DNA of 64,000 bases, from positions 1-64,000 of the forward strand of contig DASZEN010000008.1 of the NCBI GenBank assembly GCA_035940775.1, in the 5' to 3' direction. Shown one piece after another: positions 51,501-60,242 of the stretch. The notes under the pieces were generated by a model, which did not search any database, was not told where the DNA came from, and was given only the letters and a program-made list of their open reading frames with translations. Made by a program: the position numbers and the translations under genes. This stretch comes from DASQYE01 sp035940775. GTDB lineage: Bacteria; Acidobacteriota; Blastocatellia; Pyrinomonadales; Pyrinomonadaceae. Within the stretch, counting starts at the first letter, position 1, and every line of letters begins with the position of its first letter.

Positions 51501-52412
51501 ATGAAAGGGCCGGATCAACTTTTGATTAAACAGACCACCTTGGCCGCTCCCGTAGAGGCTAGCGGCACGGGGCTACACACTGCCGTCACGGTTCACCTTC
51601 GACTGCTCCCGGCCCCGCCCGATACGGGTTACGTCTTCGTCCGCACAGACCTGGGCGGATTCGAGATCCCGGCCACGGTCGAATCGGTCGCGCATTGCAG
51701 CTATGCGACGACGTTGATGCGTACGGGCGTCATGCTTTCGACCGTCGAGCACCTGCTGGCGGCGCTGCGCGGGGCGGGCGTTGATAACGCCTTTGTCGAA
51801 GTGGATAACCTTGAGCTGCCGATCATGGACGGCTCGGCCGAGGCGTTCACGGAGATGATCGAGCGCGCACGCATCGTCGAGCAGCCGCTTGCGCGCCGTG
51901 CCCTGCTCGTGCGCGAGCGAGTATCGGTCGAACAGGGCAATCGCCGCATCAGCGTTGAACCCGCCGACGCCTTTGAGATCGACTGCATGATAGATTTCGA
52001 GCACCCGCTGATCGGCGTGCAAACTCTCTTTTTCGAGTTGACCAACGGCGCGTTCGGGCGCGAGATCGCGGCGGCGCGCACCTTCGGCTTTACGCATGAG
52101 ATAGAGACCTTGCGTCGCGCCAACCTGATTCGCGGCGGCTCGCTCGACAACGCGATCGTGCTGACGCCCGACGGGATGCTCAACGAGGACTCGCTGCGCT
52201 TTCCCGACGAGTTTGTGCGCCACAAGATTCTGGACATCGTCGGCGACCTGGCGCTCCTGGGCATGCCCATCCTCGGCAGAGTCCACGCCGAGCGCAGCGG
52301 CCACATCCTCCACGCCACCCTCATGTCCAAGCTGCTGCGCCAGCGCACCGCCTGGGAGATCATAGACATGCCCGCCAATCGAAAAGCCGACAAGCACATG
52401 GTCGGCGCCTGA
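51501..52412 (+). CDS. lpxC: UDP-3-O-acyl-N-acetylglucosamine deacetylase
   Basis: The protein has 303 residues. It is the zinc enzyme of the first committed step of lipid A synthesis. The metal ligands H84 (STVEHLLAAL), H241 and D245 (VRHKILDIVGDL) and the catalytic H268 (SGHILH) are all present, as is E83. The start ETTLAAPVEASGTGLHT-like segment (TLAAPVEASGTGLH) and the MDGSAEAF loop are typical. It shows that the organism makes an LPS outer membrane. The genes on either side are on the opposite strand. Confidence 0.96.
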   Translation: MKGPDQLLIKQTTLAAPVEASGTGLHTAVTVHLRLLPAPPDTGYVFVRTDLGGFEIPATVESVAHCSYATTLMRTGVMLSTVEHLLAALRGAGVDNAFVEVDNLELPIMDGSAEAFTEMIERARIVEQPLARRALLVRERVSVEQGNRRISVEPADAFEIDCMIDFEHPLIGVQTLFFELTNGAFGREIAAARTFGFTHEIETLRRANLIRGGSLDNAIVLTPDGMLNEDSLRFPDEFVRHKILDIVGDLALLGMPILGRVHAERSGHILHATLMSKLLRQRTAWEIIDMPANRKADKHMVGA

Positions 52413-52466
52413 TCGCGCGGCCGCGGGCCGTCCGGGTTTTGAGCCTCGGAAGGGCACGGGCCCGAA

Positions 52467-53270
52467 CTATTTATCGCGTATAAATTCGTAGATGATGTGC
52501 AGGCGCAAAGAGCCCTGTAGGATTTCGGGGCGCACTTCTTTGGCGCGTAGACGCAGCGCGCCTCCGGCGGCCGAGATCGGCAGGCGCGCCGTGAGCTGTG
52601 CGGATTGCAGAATTTCGACGGGGTTGATGCGGCTGTCCAGAGAGTTCTGAACGAGATTGATGACGACGCCGTTGGCGAGCGAAGGGATACCGCTGAGGTG
52701 TATGTCCTGAACATCGACACGCGCGCTCAAGACCTGCCGCTCGCGGTCGAAATTCAGATGGATGACCGTCTCGGCCCAGCCCTGAAAGCGCATGCAGCCG
52801 AGAAGCACTACGCTGTAGGAACCCGAAAAGGCGAGCGGCGCAACGATTCTTCCATTCTCGAAATGCACGGCCGTTTTGACGCCGTCCATCTCACGCTCAA
52901 GGACGACGACGCTCCCGCACTGGCTTACGGAAGCGGCCGCCGCGCGCGCGCCCGTGGGCGGCTCAATCGTCGCGGGCGGCTTTACTGCCGGGCGCTCGTA
53001 GGCGGCGAGCGACAGAGGGAAGGATGGCGGCCCGAGTTGCGTGAACATCGCTTCTAAAAGCGCGTTGAGAAACGGTTCGTTGAGCGTGACGGTCGCTTCG
53101 GCTGCCGGAGCGGGAGGCGTTGGGGGAGGCTGCTGTGGCGTAGTCCCGGCATGTCTCGGGCGCGATTGATTCGGCGTTTGAGCGAGCGCCACCTCCGCCG
53201 CGCAGAGGCTCAGCGAGACGCCCAGACAAAATATAAGCCTCAACAGCCGCGACCTCATGCCCATGAACAT
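52467..53270 (-). CDS. Secreted protein of unknown function between lpxC and kdsD
   Basis: The protein has 267 residues. I chose ATG 53270 because AGGAG lies 10 nt before it; the frame is open further upstream. It has a signal peptide (LLRLIFCLGVSLSLCAAEVALA) and a Pro-rich segment (PPPTPPAPAAE). The folded part (about 65-267) begins VTLNEPFLNALLEAMFTQLG. Its beta-strands include TAVHFENGRIVAPLAFSG and VIHLNFDRERQVLSARVDV, and the end is IIYEFIRD. The pattern resembles lipid-binding tubular or BPI-like folds only vaguely, so no function is claimed. Position next to LPS genes may be coincidental. Confidence 0.75.
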   Translation of the reverse strand: MFMGMRSRLLRLIFCLGVSLSLCAAEVALAQTPNQSRPRHAGTTPQQPPPTPPAPAAEATVTLNEPFLNALLEAMFTQLGPPSFPLSLAAYERPAVKPPATIEPPTGARAAAASVSQCGSVVVLEREMDGVKTAVHFENGRIVAPLAFSGSYSVVLLGCMRFQGWAETVIHLNFDRERQVLSARVDVQDIHLSGIPSLANGVVINLVQNSLDSRINPVEILQSAQLTARLPISAAGGALRLRAKEVRPEILQGSLRLHIIYEFIRDK

Positions 53271-53511
53271 AGCGCCTTGTCTCCTGCTAGACATCAGAAC
53301 AGTTCCCCCTTCGTCGACAGCCATACAGAATACGGCCCGCCCGCGAGTCGTCAATCGAGATTGGGGAGAAAAGCTTAAAATGCCCGCATGCCACGCCGGG
53401 CCAAGGAAGAGACGTTAGCTTAGAGATTACTTGCGCTGCAAGTCCGGGCGGGGTGGCACACCTCGACATAAGAAACCGTGGCATCAACGCCTTGACGGAG
53501 AAACCGTCGCC

Positions 53512-54495
53512 TCACAGGCCGCTGCGCACTATGTCGTGAAGACGAACCAATCCGACGCAGATTCGCTCGCGGTCAACGACCGGCAGGACGGAGATTTGCG
53601 ACGGGCGATCTTCCATCAAACGCAGGGCATCGTAAGCCAACAGTTCCGGCGTGGCGACGACCGGATTGCGCGTCATGATCGCGTCGCTGGTCAGCGTAGT
53701 CCAGTTGTCGTGCTTGATCTGTTGGAGCGCGCGCCGCAGGTCGCCGTCCGTGATGATGCCGACGAGGCGGCCCGCCGTATCCACTACGTTGACCGCACCC
53801 AATCCACCCTTGCTGATGCAGGAGACCACTTCGAGCCACGGGGCTTCGGCGCTGATGGTAGGGTTGTCCGAGCCCGTGTGCATCAGGTCTGCGACCTTGA
53901 GCGTCAAACGCTTGCCGAGGCGTCCGCCCGGATGATTAACCGCGAAGTCGTCCTCCGTCAGCCCTCGCATCTGCATGAGGGTCATCGCCAGCGCATCGCC
54001 GATGGCGAGCGCGACCGTCGTGCTGGTGGTCGGAGCAAGATTGAGCGGGCAGGCTTCCTGATCGACCGAAGCATCGAGCACCACGTCGGCGCGCCGCGCG
54101 AGCGTCGAATCGAGGCTGCCCACGAGCGCGATGATGGGCACGCCCCGTCGCTTCAGAAACGGCAGCATCGCAACCAGCTCGTCCGTCTCGCCGCTGTTGC
54201 TCAAAACGATCACGACATCTTCGGCGGCGACTATCCCGAGCCCCCCGTGCAGGGCGTCGGACGGGTGCAGGTATATCGCGCCGGTTCCCGTGCTGGTCAG
54301 AGTCGCGGCGATCTTCTGCGCGATGATGCCCGATTTGCCCAGGCCGAGCAGCACTACCTTTCCCTTGTGCCCGGCCAGCAGGTCGATGGCGCGCTCGACC
54401 TCCGCGCGCCCCAGGCGCTTCGCCGTCTGGGCGATGGCTTCCGACTCCATGTGCAGAAGCTCGACGACCTGCGGGAAATACTCTTTCTCAGCCAT
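53512..54495 (-). CDS. kdsD: D-arabinose-5-phosphate isomerase (SIS + CBS)
   Basis: The protein has 327 residues. It converts ribulose-5-phosphate to arabinose-5-phosphate for KDO synthesis. The SIS domain has LLGLGKSGIIAQKIAATL, LHPSDALHGGLG and LSNSGETDELVAMLP; the APTTSTTVALAIGDALAM and DFAVNHPGGRLG segments are diagnostic for KdsD/GutQ. Two CBS domains follow from about residue 205 to the end. No strong ribosome binding site precedes ATG 54495. With lpxC it supports a KDO-containing LPS. Confidence 0.95.
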   Translation of the reverse strand: MAEKEYFPQVVELLHMESEAIAQTAKRLGRAEVERAIDLLAGHKGKVVLLGLGKSGIIAQKIAATLTSTGTGAIYLHPSDALHGGLGIVAAEDVVIVLSNSGETDELVAMLPFLKRRGVPIIALVGSLDSTLARRADVVLDASVDQEACPLNLAPTTSTTVALAIGDALAMTLMQMRGLTEDDFAVNHPGGRLGKRLTLKVADLMHTGSDNPTISAEAPWLEVVSCISKGGLGAVNVVDTAGRLVGIITDGDLRRALQQIKHDNWTTLTSDAIMTRNPVVATPELLAYDALRLMEDRPSQISVLPVVDRERICVGLVRLHDIVRSGL

Positions 54496-54726
54496 AATGA
54501 ATCACCGCGCCCTGAAACGGGTTCGACGCGCAGGGAGTGAGCATACGACGAAGACGCGCCGCACGACAAGAACCGGAGCCGGAACACTTGATGCGAGCCC
54601 CTATCGGGCCCCGCCGCGCCGCGTCCGGGGCCGCTCACCTTTGGTGTGGACAACGCCCTGCCCGTTCGTCTATATTGCCCTCTCTTTTTAAAATATCAAT
54701 TACCGAGCCGGAGCCGCGAATCGCTC

Positions 54727-55350
54727 ATGCCACTCTTCAACTTTCTGCCCAGAGAAGAGCAATATTTCACGCTCTTCGCGCAAATGACCTCTTACATTTA
54801 CGACGCTTCGCGGGCGCTCGTCGAGATGGTGCACGACCGCGAAGGGGGCTACGAAGAGCACGCGCGGCGCATCAAGGCAATCGAGCATGAATGTGACGAG
54901 CTGACGCATTCCGTCTCGACGCGCCTCAACAAATCCTTCATCACGCCCTTCGACCGCGAAGACATCTACATGATGTCGAGCGCGCTCGACGACATAGTTG
55001 ATCTTATCAACGATACGGCGCGGGCAATGGTGATGTACGGCGTGACCGAAAGCACGGTTCATGCGCGCCGCTTCGCCGACGTGATTCAAAGAATGGCCGT
55101 CGAGCTGCACGAGATCGTCAAGACGCTTGAAAGACCGAATGGCATTACGCCGCGACTCGTGGAGCTTCACAGGCTGGAAAACGAGGGCGATGATGTGTAT
55201 CACACGGCCATCGCGGAGCTTTTTCATAACGAGAGCGATCCGCTCACCGTGATTAAGTGGAAGGACATCTACGAGAAACTGGAATCCGCCGTTGATCGCT
55301 GCGAGAACGTCGCCAATATTATTGAGAGCGTGATTATCAAGCATACGTAA
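54727..55350 (+). CDS. DUF47 / PhoU-like phosphate transport accessory protein
   Basis: The protein has 207 residues from ATG 54727; the family N-terminus MPLFNFLPREEQYF fixes the start. It is an all-helical PhoU-like protein (YDASRALVEMV, EHECDELTHSVSTRLNKSF, then ITPFDREDIYMMSSALDDIV, LHRLENEGDDVYHTAIAELF). It lies 76 nt before a PiT transporter, the standard pairing of the TIGR00153 family, and probably regulates phosphate uptake through it. No ribosome binding site is strong. Confidence 0.9.
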   Translation: MPLFNFLPREEQYFTLFAQMTSYIYDASRALVEMVHDREGGYEEHARRIKAIEHECDELTHSVSTRLNKSFITPFDREDIYMMSSALDDIVDLINDTARAMVMYGVTESTVHARRFADVIQRMAVELHEIVKTLERPNGITPRLVELHRLENEGDDVYHTAIAELFHNESDPLTVIKWKDIYEKLESAVDRCENVANIIESVIIKHT

Positions 55351-55426
55351 AGAAGCATCAGCGGCCATGTGTCATTCAAAAGCTCTTGTCCGCTGGCTGA
55401 CCGCCCGATACTCTGACCACTAGCAT

Positions 55427-56470
55427 ATGACCAGCACATTGGCCTTCGTTATTTTAATCATCGCGGTTGCGCTCGTCTTCGATTACATCAACGGCTTCCA
55501 TGATGCGGCCAACTCCATCGCGACGGTCGTTTCGACTCGCGTGCTCTCGCCCGGCATCGCCGTCATCTGGGCCGCCTTCTTCAATTTCGTAGCCTTCCTT
55601 TTCTTCGGGACGCGCGTCGCCAAAACCATCGGCGGCGATCTCGTCAACATCAACCTGATCGCCGAGGACTTGCGCCTCTATGTCTTGCTCGCGGCGCTGC
55701 TGGGCGCGATCGTCTGGAATTTAATCACCTGGTATCTGGGACTTCCCACCTCAAGCTCCCACGCGCTCATCGGCGGCTATGCGGGCGCGGCCATCGCCGC
55801 TTACAGGAGCGTGGCGGGACTGCTCAAGCCCGAGGGCTGGATAAAAACCATCGTCTTCATCGTCGCCTCGCCGCTTCTCGGGATGATTATGGGATTCATC
55901 CTGATGGTCGCGGTCTACTGGATTTTCCGTCGCTGGTCTGCCAAACAGGTGGACTCAACATTCAGGCGCGGCCAGCTCGTATCGGCCGCCGCCTACTCGC
56001 TCGGCCACGGCGGCAACGATGCGCAGAAGACTATGGGCATCATCACGGCGGTACTGGTCGCGGGCGGCCTGTTGGCGGCAGACCCCGGCGGAGCATTGCC
56101 GCACATTCCGACCTGGGTCGTGCTGACGGCGCACGCGGCCATCGGTCTCGGCACGCTCTCGGGCGGCTGGCGTATTGTTCATACGATGGGCTCGAAGATC
56201 ACCAAGCTCAAGCCGGTCGGCGGTTTCTGTGCTGAGACGGCTGGCGCGCTGACCCTGTTCGGCGCGACCTACGCGGGCATTCCCGTCTCTACGACTCACA
56301 CGATCACGGGAGCAATCGTCGGTGTCGGCGCGACGCGCAGGCTTTCGGCCGTCAAGTGGGGCGTCGCCGGGCGCATCGTCTGGGCCTGGCTATTGACGAT
56401 CCCCGCAGCCGCAACCATCGCCGCCATCTCATACCTCGTCATCGAGTTCATACACCGCTTCACGGGTTAA
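55427..56470 (+). CDS. pit: PiT-family inorganic phosphate transporter
   Basis: The protein has 347 residues and about ten membrane helices. The family's duplicated signature is clear: DYINGFHDAANSIATVVSTR in the first half and LGHGGNDAQKTMGIITAV in the second; PTSSSHALIGGYAG and VSTTHTITGAIVGVG are the other half-repeats. It is a low-affinity metal-phosphate/H+ symporter in the inner membrane. It is cotranscribed with the DUF47 gene upstream. Confidence 0.95.
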   Translation: MTSTLAFVILIIAVALVFDYINGFHDAANSIATVVSTRVLSPGIAVIWAAFFNFVAFLFFGTRVAKTIGGDLVNINLIAEDLRLYVLLAALLGAIVWNLITWYLGLPTSSSHALIGGYAGAAIAAYRSVAGLLKPEGWIKTIVFIVASPLLGMIMGFILMVAVYWIFRRWSAKQVDSTFRRGQLVSAAAYSLGHGGNDAQKTMGIITAVLVAGGLLAADPGGALPHIPTWVVLTAHAAIGLGTLSGGWRIVHTMGSKITKLKPVGGFCAETAGALTLFGATYAGIPVSTTHTITGAIVGVGATRRLSAVKWGVAGRIVWAWLLTIPAAATIAAISYLVIEFIHRFTG

Positions 56471-56582
56471 AAACCGCCTTTTCACTCGCAGCCCGACTCC
56501 GAAGCCTGTGCCCGGCCGCCGCTACGACCTCCGCGATCATTCGGGTCTTGCAGAAGTAGTGACTGATTTCGGGCGTGTGGCC

Positions 56583-56975
56583 TCAGCCCTCGCGCCGGGG
56601 CGGCGGCGGAGCGGCGTCGCTCGCGTGATGATCTTCGTAGCTATAGGCGGGGCCGCAGACGAGCAGGATAGTCATCGGCTCTCGACCCGTATTCTCCAAC
56701 GTATGCGCGTGGCCGCGCGGGATGAAAACAGCATCGCCCGCCTCGACCTCGCGCACCTCGTCGCCGACCGTCATCCGTCCACTCCCGCCCAGGACGTAGT
56801 AAACCTCCTCGGTCAATAGATGGTGATGCCTCCCGACAGCGCAGCCTACGGGCAGCACCTCTTCGGCGAGGCTGCAACGCTCGACGTGTGAAGTCGTGCG
56901 GTCGATGAGCGGGCGAATCTCCGACCCGTGCGGGGTATTAATGACGGCGGCGCGATGGCGATTGACGACGATCAT
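56583..56975 (-). CDS. Small cupin-domain protein
   Basis: The protein has 130 residues. Cupin motif 1 is GRHHHLLTEEVYYVLGGSG (H50, H52, E56/E57), and motif 2 is AGDAVFIPRGHAHTLEN (His89/91). This is a complete metal-binding barrel of the Cupin_2 type. The C-terminus has a His/Asp-rich run (SYEDHHASD) and a Pro5 stretch. Small cupins act as dioxygenases, isomerases or ligand sensors; the role here is unknown. The reading starts at ATG 56975 with a weak ribosome binding site (GTAAAC only). It is single. Confidence 0.88.
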   Translation of the reverse strand: MIVVNRHRAAVINTPHGSEIRPLIDRTTSHVERCSLAEEVLPVGCAVGRHHHLLTEEVYYVLGGSGRMTVGDEVREVEAGDAVFIPRGHAHTLENTGREPMTILLVCGPAYSYEDHHASDAAPPPPRREG

Positions 56976-57137
56976 CTGTTTACGTTGCGCGCACCATCGA
57001 ACATAAGACGGCGCGTTCCTCTCTTTCTAAAAGTTTACAGCGTTTGATGACGAGCAGGATTGCGCGCTCTCAGAGCGTAGCTCGTCAGGGCGGCGACAGG
57101 TTGTGCTTGGAAGCGCCATCTCAAGGCGTTGATAAAA

Positions 57138-57210
57138 TACGCCTGGCAGGAATTGAACCTGCGACCCCCTGCTCCGGAGGCAGGTGCTCTATCCGCTGAG
57201 CTACAGGCGC
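57138..57210 (-). tRNA. tRNA-Arg (CCG)
   Basis: The 73-nt cloverleaf pairs fully on the minus strand. Acceptor GCGCCTG/CAGGCGT (G-U at the first pair), anticodon stem CCTGC/GCAGG with loop CTCCGGA (anticodon CCG), T-arm GCAGG-TTCAATT-CCTGC and discriminator A. CCA is not encoded. Confidence 0.96.
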
Positions 57211-57218
57211 GTGCGTGG

Positions 57219-57247
57219 ATTATTGCATAGCTCCGGCCGATGAGCAA
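57219..57247 (-). promoter_or_regulatory. Sigma-70-like promoter of tRNA-Arg
   Basis: On the minus strand: TTGCTC, 17 nt, AATAAT. The -10 box ends 9 nt before the tRNA. Confidence 0.55.
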
Positions 57248-57383
57248 AAAGAAGTTCTTCGACACGGTGACCGCAAGCTTCTGACGACTTCCGGTTGCGC
57301 TGGCGCATGAGAGATACCATGAGAGATACTGGGGGGCGCGCGCATTGCTTTTGACTCTGAAGGAGGGCCCTTCGCAGCAGCCT

Positions 57384-57770
57384 ATGAAATTCGCCAGGAT
57401 AGTTTTCTCAATCGCGGGCATCTACGGTCTGGTCGTTCTCCTGCCGCAGTATTTTCTTGAAGAGAAGAACGGGCGCGACTTTCCGCCTCCCATTACGCAT
57501 CCGGAGTATTACTACGGTTTTATAGGGGTCGCTCTCGCCTGGCAGGTTCTCTTCCTAGTGCTCGCCAGAGACCCTGCGCGGTATCGCGCGATGATGATTC
57601 CGGCGGTGCTGGAAAAGGCCGCGTTCGGGGTCGCCGTCCCCGTCCTGTTCCTGTTGAATCGGGCTCCGGCGTTGATGCTCGCCCCCGCGATGATCGATCT
57701 GATACTGGGTCTTCTGTTCGTTGTAGCTTATCTGAAGACGGCGTCCGATCAGACATCTCGTGCCGCCTGA
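57384..57770 (+). CDS. Small four-helix membrane protein of unknown function
   Basis: The protein has 128 residues from ATG 57384; the frame is open from 57345, but that start lacks a ribosome binding site (a GGAGGG sits 17 nt before ATG 57384). Four hydrophobic segments are seen: ARIVFSIAGIYGLVVLLP, YGFIGVALAWQVLFLVLA, VLEKAAFGVAVPVLFLL and MIDLILGLLFVVAYL. A Tyr/Pro-rich loop (PPITHPEYYY) lies between helices 1 and 2. I cannot name the family. The gene is 14 nt from the convergent PilZ stop. Confidence 0.75.
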   Translation: MKFARIVFSIAGIYGLVVLLPQYFLEEKNGRDFPPPITHPEYYYGFIGVALAWQVLFLVLARDPARYRAMMIPAVLEKAAFGVAVPVLFLLNRAPALMLAPAMIDLILGLLFVVAYLKTASDQTSRAA

Positions 57771-57784
57771 AGGGGCGCGCACTA

Positions 57785-58180
57785 TTAATGAAGGCCGCCG
57801 ATAAATTCATCATAGAGCGTGCGATCTTCTGCGTTGAGGTCTTCGATCCTGACCCCGACGAGGTAGCCCGCTCCCGATTCGTCCTCGAATATTTCACAGT
57901 GTATGAGCCGGGCCGTGAGACGGACGCTCGACTCTGCGGAAATGGCCAGAATGATGCTCAGTTGATACTCACCCGCGCTGAGGTCGTGGCAGCCCATACG
58001 GGCCGAGGGCAGGACTATCGCCAGGCCGTCCCGGCTGAGGTCTCTCGTATAAGCCAGGACGCTCGCAGCTTCGCTCTCTTCCGATTCCTTCAATACCAGT
58101 GAGACGCTTGCCATGAGGCGCACCTTGTGGCGAGGATTCAGGCGACGATTGCTATTGATGATATCCCACGCGGAGAACAT
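57785..58180 (-). CDS. PilZ-domain protein
   Basis: The protein has 131 residues from ATG 58180; an upstream in-frame start is less likely. The PilZ motif is complete: RRLNPRHKVR (RxxxR) near residue 11 and RDLSRDGLAI ((D/N)xSxxG) near residue 46, so it should bind c-di-GMP. The C-terminal block (YLVGVRIEDLNAEDRTLYDEF) is like the block after the PilZ domain in the gene at 20251. It is a single-domain effector of the type often acting on motility or surface traits. Confidence 0.85.
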   Translation of the reverse strand: MFSAWDIINSNRRLNPRHKVRLMASVSLVLKESEESEAASVLAYTRDLSRDGLAIVLPSARMGCHDLSAGEYQLSIILAISAESSVRLTARLIHCEIFEDESGAGYLVGVRIEDLNAEDRTLYDEFIGGLH

Positions 58181-58391
58181 GACTCTTGCCTGTCGGAAAA
58201 ACAAAGAGACAGTCCTCAAACCGCTTTGGTTCGAGTATTGACGGCCAGCGAGTGTGGGGACTCTCCGGTAAAAATATGTGCGACTGGTTTGAGAGTAGCC
58301 GCATGGGCTAATTGTGTCAACAGAATTTCAGGACGCGCCTTTTCGGCGCATCAAATTCCAGGCGCCGCTCTTCCTTAATCGAATTAGTCGC

Positions 58392-59195
58392 TCAATAAGC
58401 GAAGGATTGATAGACTTCGGTCGCGGGCTGATCGTCAAGGGATTCGACGACGGGGTTGAAGCGCAGCAGGTGGCGAGCACGCGCCGAAAGCAGGTCGAGG
58501 GCGGCGCGCGGCACGCGTATGGATACTTCCGGCCGAAAGAGCCAGCGGCGGCTGTAACCTATGACGACCATCGGTCGCGGCACATCCGTGCGATTGGGTG
58601 TACCCCGATGCAGACCTCGAACGTCGCGAATCATCACGTCGCCCAGACGCATGATGATCGGCTCAAGCCGAATCTCACCCGACTCGATGCGTCTGAGCCC
58701 CTCCTCCTTCGACATCAGGTGCGTTCGGCGCGCCACCTCGAAGGGCCCGTTCTCAATCGACATATCGACCAGCGGGAAATTTACCGCCAGTTGATAGGGC
58801 GGCGTCTCGCGGCCGGTTTCCGGAAAGAGCGGCGGCGTGTCGCGATGTATGTCCTGGTAATCGGAGCCCAGGAGCGGCGTGTCGGTCGCAAGCTGTGGCA
58901 TGACGGGGTCTTCGCCGACCAGCCCACGGACGATTGCGAGCACATCCTCGTCTTCAAAAATTGCCGGGTCTGCGAAGGGCGCGGTGAAAGGGAGCGTGAC
59001 GTAATAACGCGCCGGGCCGCGATTGAAGAGATGGCCCTCGCGCGCGATGTGAGCCGTGAGCAGGGGCTTGAAAGCCTCGCTCCAGGCCGCGAGCTTCGCT
59101 CTGGAAAAATGTTCGCGCAGCACGCAGAATCCGTCTTCGAGCGCCGCGCGCGTCAATGCTTCTATCTGTCCCTCGTCGTAGCGGCCCGCCGTCAT
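58392..59195 (-). CDS. Phytanoyl-CoA dioxygenase (PhyH) family protein
   Basis: The protein has 267 residues from ATG 59195 (GGAGG 13 nt upstream, AAGGG closer). It belongs to the Fe(II)/2-oxoglutarate oxygenases. The Fe-binding HxD is in YQDIHRDTPP, the distal His in VRGLHRGTPN, and the 2-oxoglutarate Arg probably in RPMVVIGYSRRW. It is 37 nt after the last ABC permease gene on the same strand, so it may be cotranscribed with the importer and act on its substrate (inference). Confidence 0.87.
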   Translation of the reverse strand: MTAGRYDEGQIEALTRAALEDGFCVLREHFSRAKLAAWSEAFKPLLTAHIAREGHLFNRGPARYYVTLPFTAPFADPAIFEDEDVLAIVRGLVGEDPVMPQLATDTPLLGSDYQDIHRDTPPLFPETGRETPPYQLAVNFPLVDMSIENGPFEVARRTHLMSKEEGLRRIESGEIRLEPIIMRLGDVMIRDVRGLHRGTPNRTDVPRPMVVIGYSRRWLFRPEVSIRVPRAALDLLSARARHLLRFNPVVESLDDQPATEVYQSFAY

Positions 59196-59232
59196 AACCC
59201 TTTTTCGCAACCTCCACTTGTAATCTTAAAAT

Positions 59233-60228
59233 TTATTTTCGGCTGCTGAGCCGATTCTGTATGACGACGACCACGAGCAGAAAGATGCCGCGCAGCACCC
59301 ATTGCCACCAGGAGCTGATCGTCCCTTCGAGGTTAAAGATATTAAAGATCACCCCGAGCAGCAACACGCCGACCAGTGTCGATCCGACGCCGCCCTGCCC
59401 GCCCGTCAGGAGCGTGCCGCCGACGACCACAGCCGCGATGGCATCCAATTCCCAGCCCGTTCCCGCGACGGGTTGGCCCGCTCCGAGGCGCGAGGCGAGG
59501 ATGACGCCCGCCAGTCCCGCCAGCGCGCCGCTCAGGGCGTAGACGCCGAGCGTCACCCGACCGACGTTCAGGCCCATCAGTCGCGCCGCCTCCTCGTTAT
59601 CGCCGAGCGAGTAGACGTGGCGACCGAAACGCGTGTGATTGAGCACCACCCAACCCAGCGCATAGGCTATGAGCAGCACGATGACCGGAATCGGGATTGG
59701 CCCAAGCTTGCCCTGCCCGAGCCACGTGAATGTCTCCGAGAGCCTATCGACGCGCACAGATTCCTCGCCCGTCGCGGCGAGCGCAAGCCCGCGCGCCGCA
59801 ATCATCATCGCCAGCGTGACGATAAAGGGCTGGATGCGCGCCTTTGCGATCACCACTCCGTTAATCAGGCCGAGCACGGTCGTGAAAGCGACCGCCGCCA
59901 CGACGGCCAAAAGCATACCGCGCCCCGCCAGATTGGCCGCGATGACGCCCGCGACAGCCAGGAGCGATCCGACCGAAAGGTCTATGCCCCCGGTCAGAAT
60001 CACGAACGTCATCCCGAGCGCGACGAGCCCGAGCATGCTGTTCTGGCGCAGCACGTTCAGCAGATTCCTCTCCGTGATGAAATCCTCATAGCGCATCGCG
60101 GCGAAGACGCAAACGATGACGAGCGCGACCAGTGCGCCCTGGCGCTGAATGAAGGAGGCCGCTTTGGCCCGAAAAACTCTGCCGCGCGTCGAACCCGCGT
60201 CATCTATGGTTGTCGTTGCCTGGCTCAT
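59233..60228 (-). CDS. yjfF: Sugar ABC transporter permease, YjfF-like
   Basis: The protein has 331 residues from ATG 60228 with GGAG 5 nt upstream; the frame is open to 60312, but that would overlap the upstream gene. It has many membrane helices, with the signature LGMTFVILTGGIDLSVGSLLA, and ends at VIQNRLSSRK. It is RbsC/BPD-type 2 family. The gene order (binding protein, ATPase, permease, permease) and the similarity of the binding protein point to the galactofuranose system of E. coli. It is 14 nt after the partner permease. Confidence 0.85.
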   Translation of the reverse strand: MSQATTTIDDAGSTRGRVFRAKAASFIQRQGALVALVIVCVFAAMRYEDFITERNLLNVLRQNSMLGLVALGMTFVILTGGIDLSVGSLLAVAGVIAANLAGRGMLLAVVAAVAFTTVLGLINGVVIAKARIQPFIVTLAMMIAARGLALAATGEESVRVDRLSETFTWLGQGKLGPIPIPVIVLLIAYALGWVVLNHTRFGRHVYSLGDNEEAARLMGLNVGRVTLGVYALSGALAGLAGVILASRLGAGQPVAGTGWELDAIAAVVVGGTLLTGGQGGVGSTLVGVLLLGVIFNIFNLEGTISSWWQWVLRGIFLLVVVVIQNRLSSRK

Positions 60229-60242
60229 GGCTTCTCCGCTTT

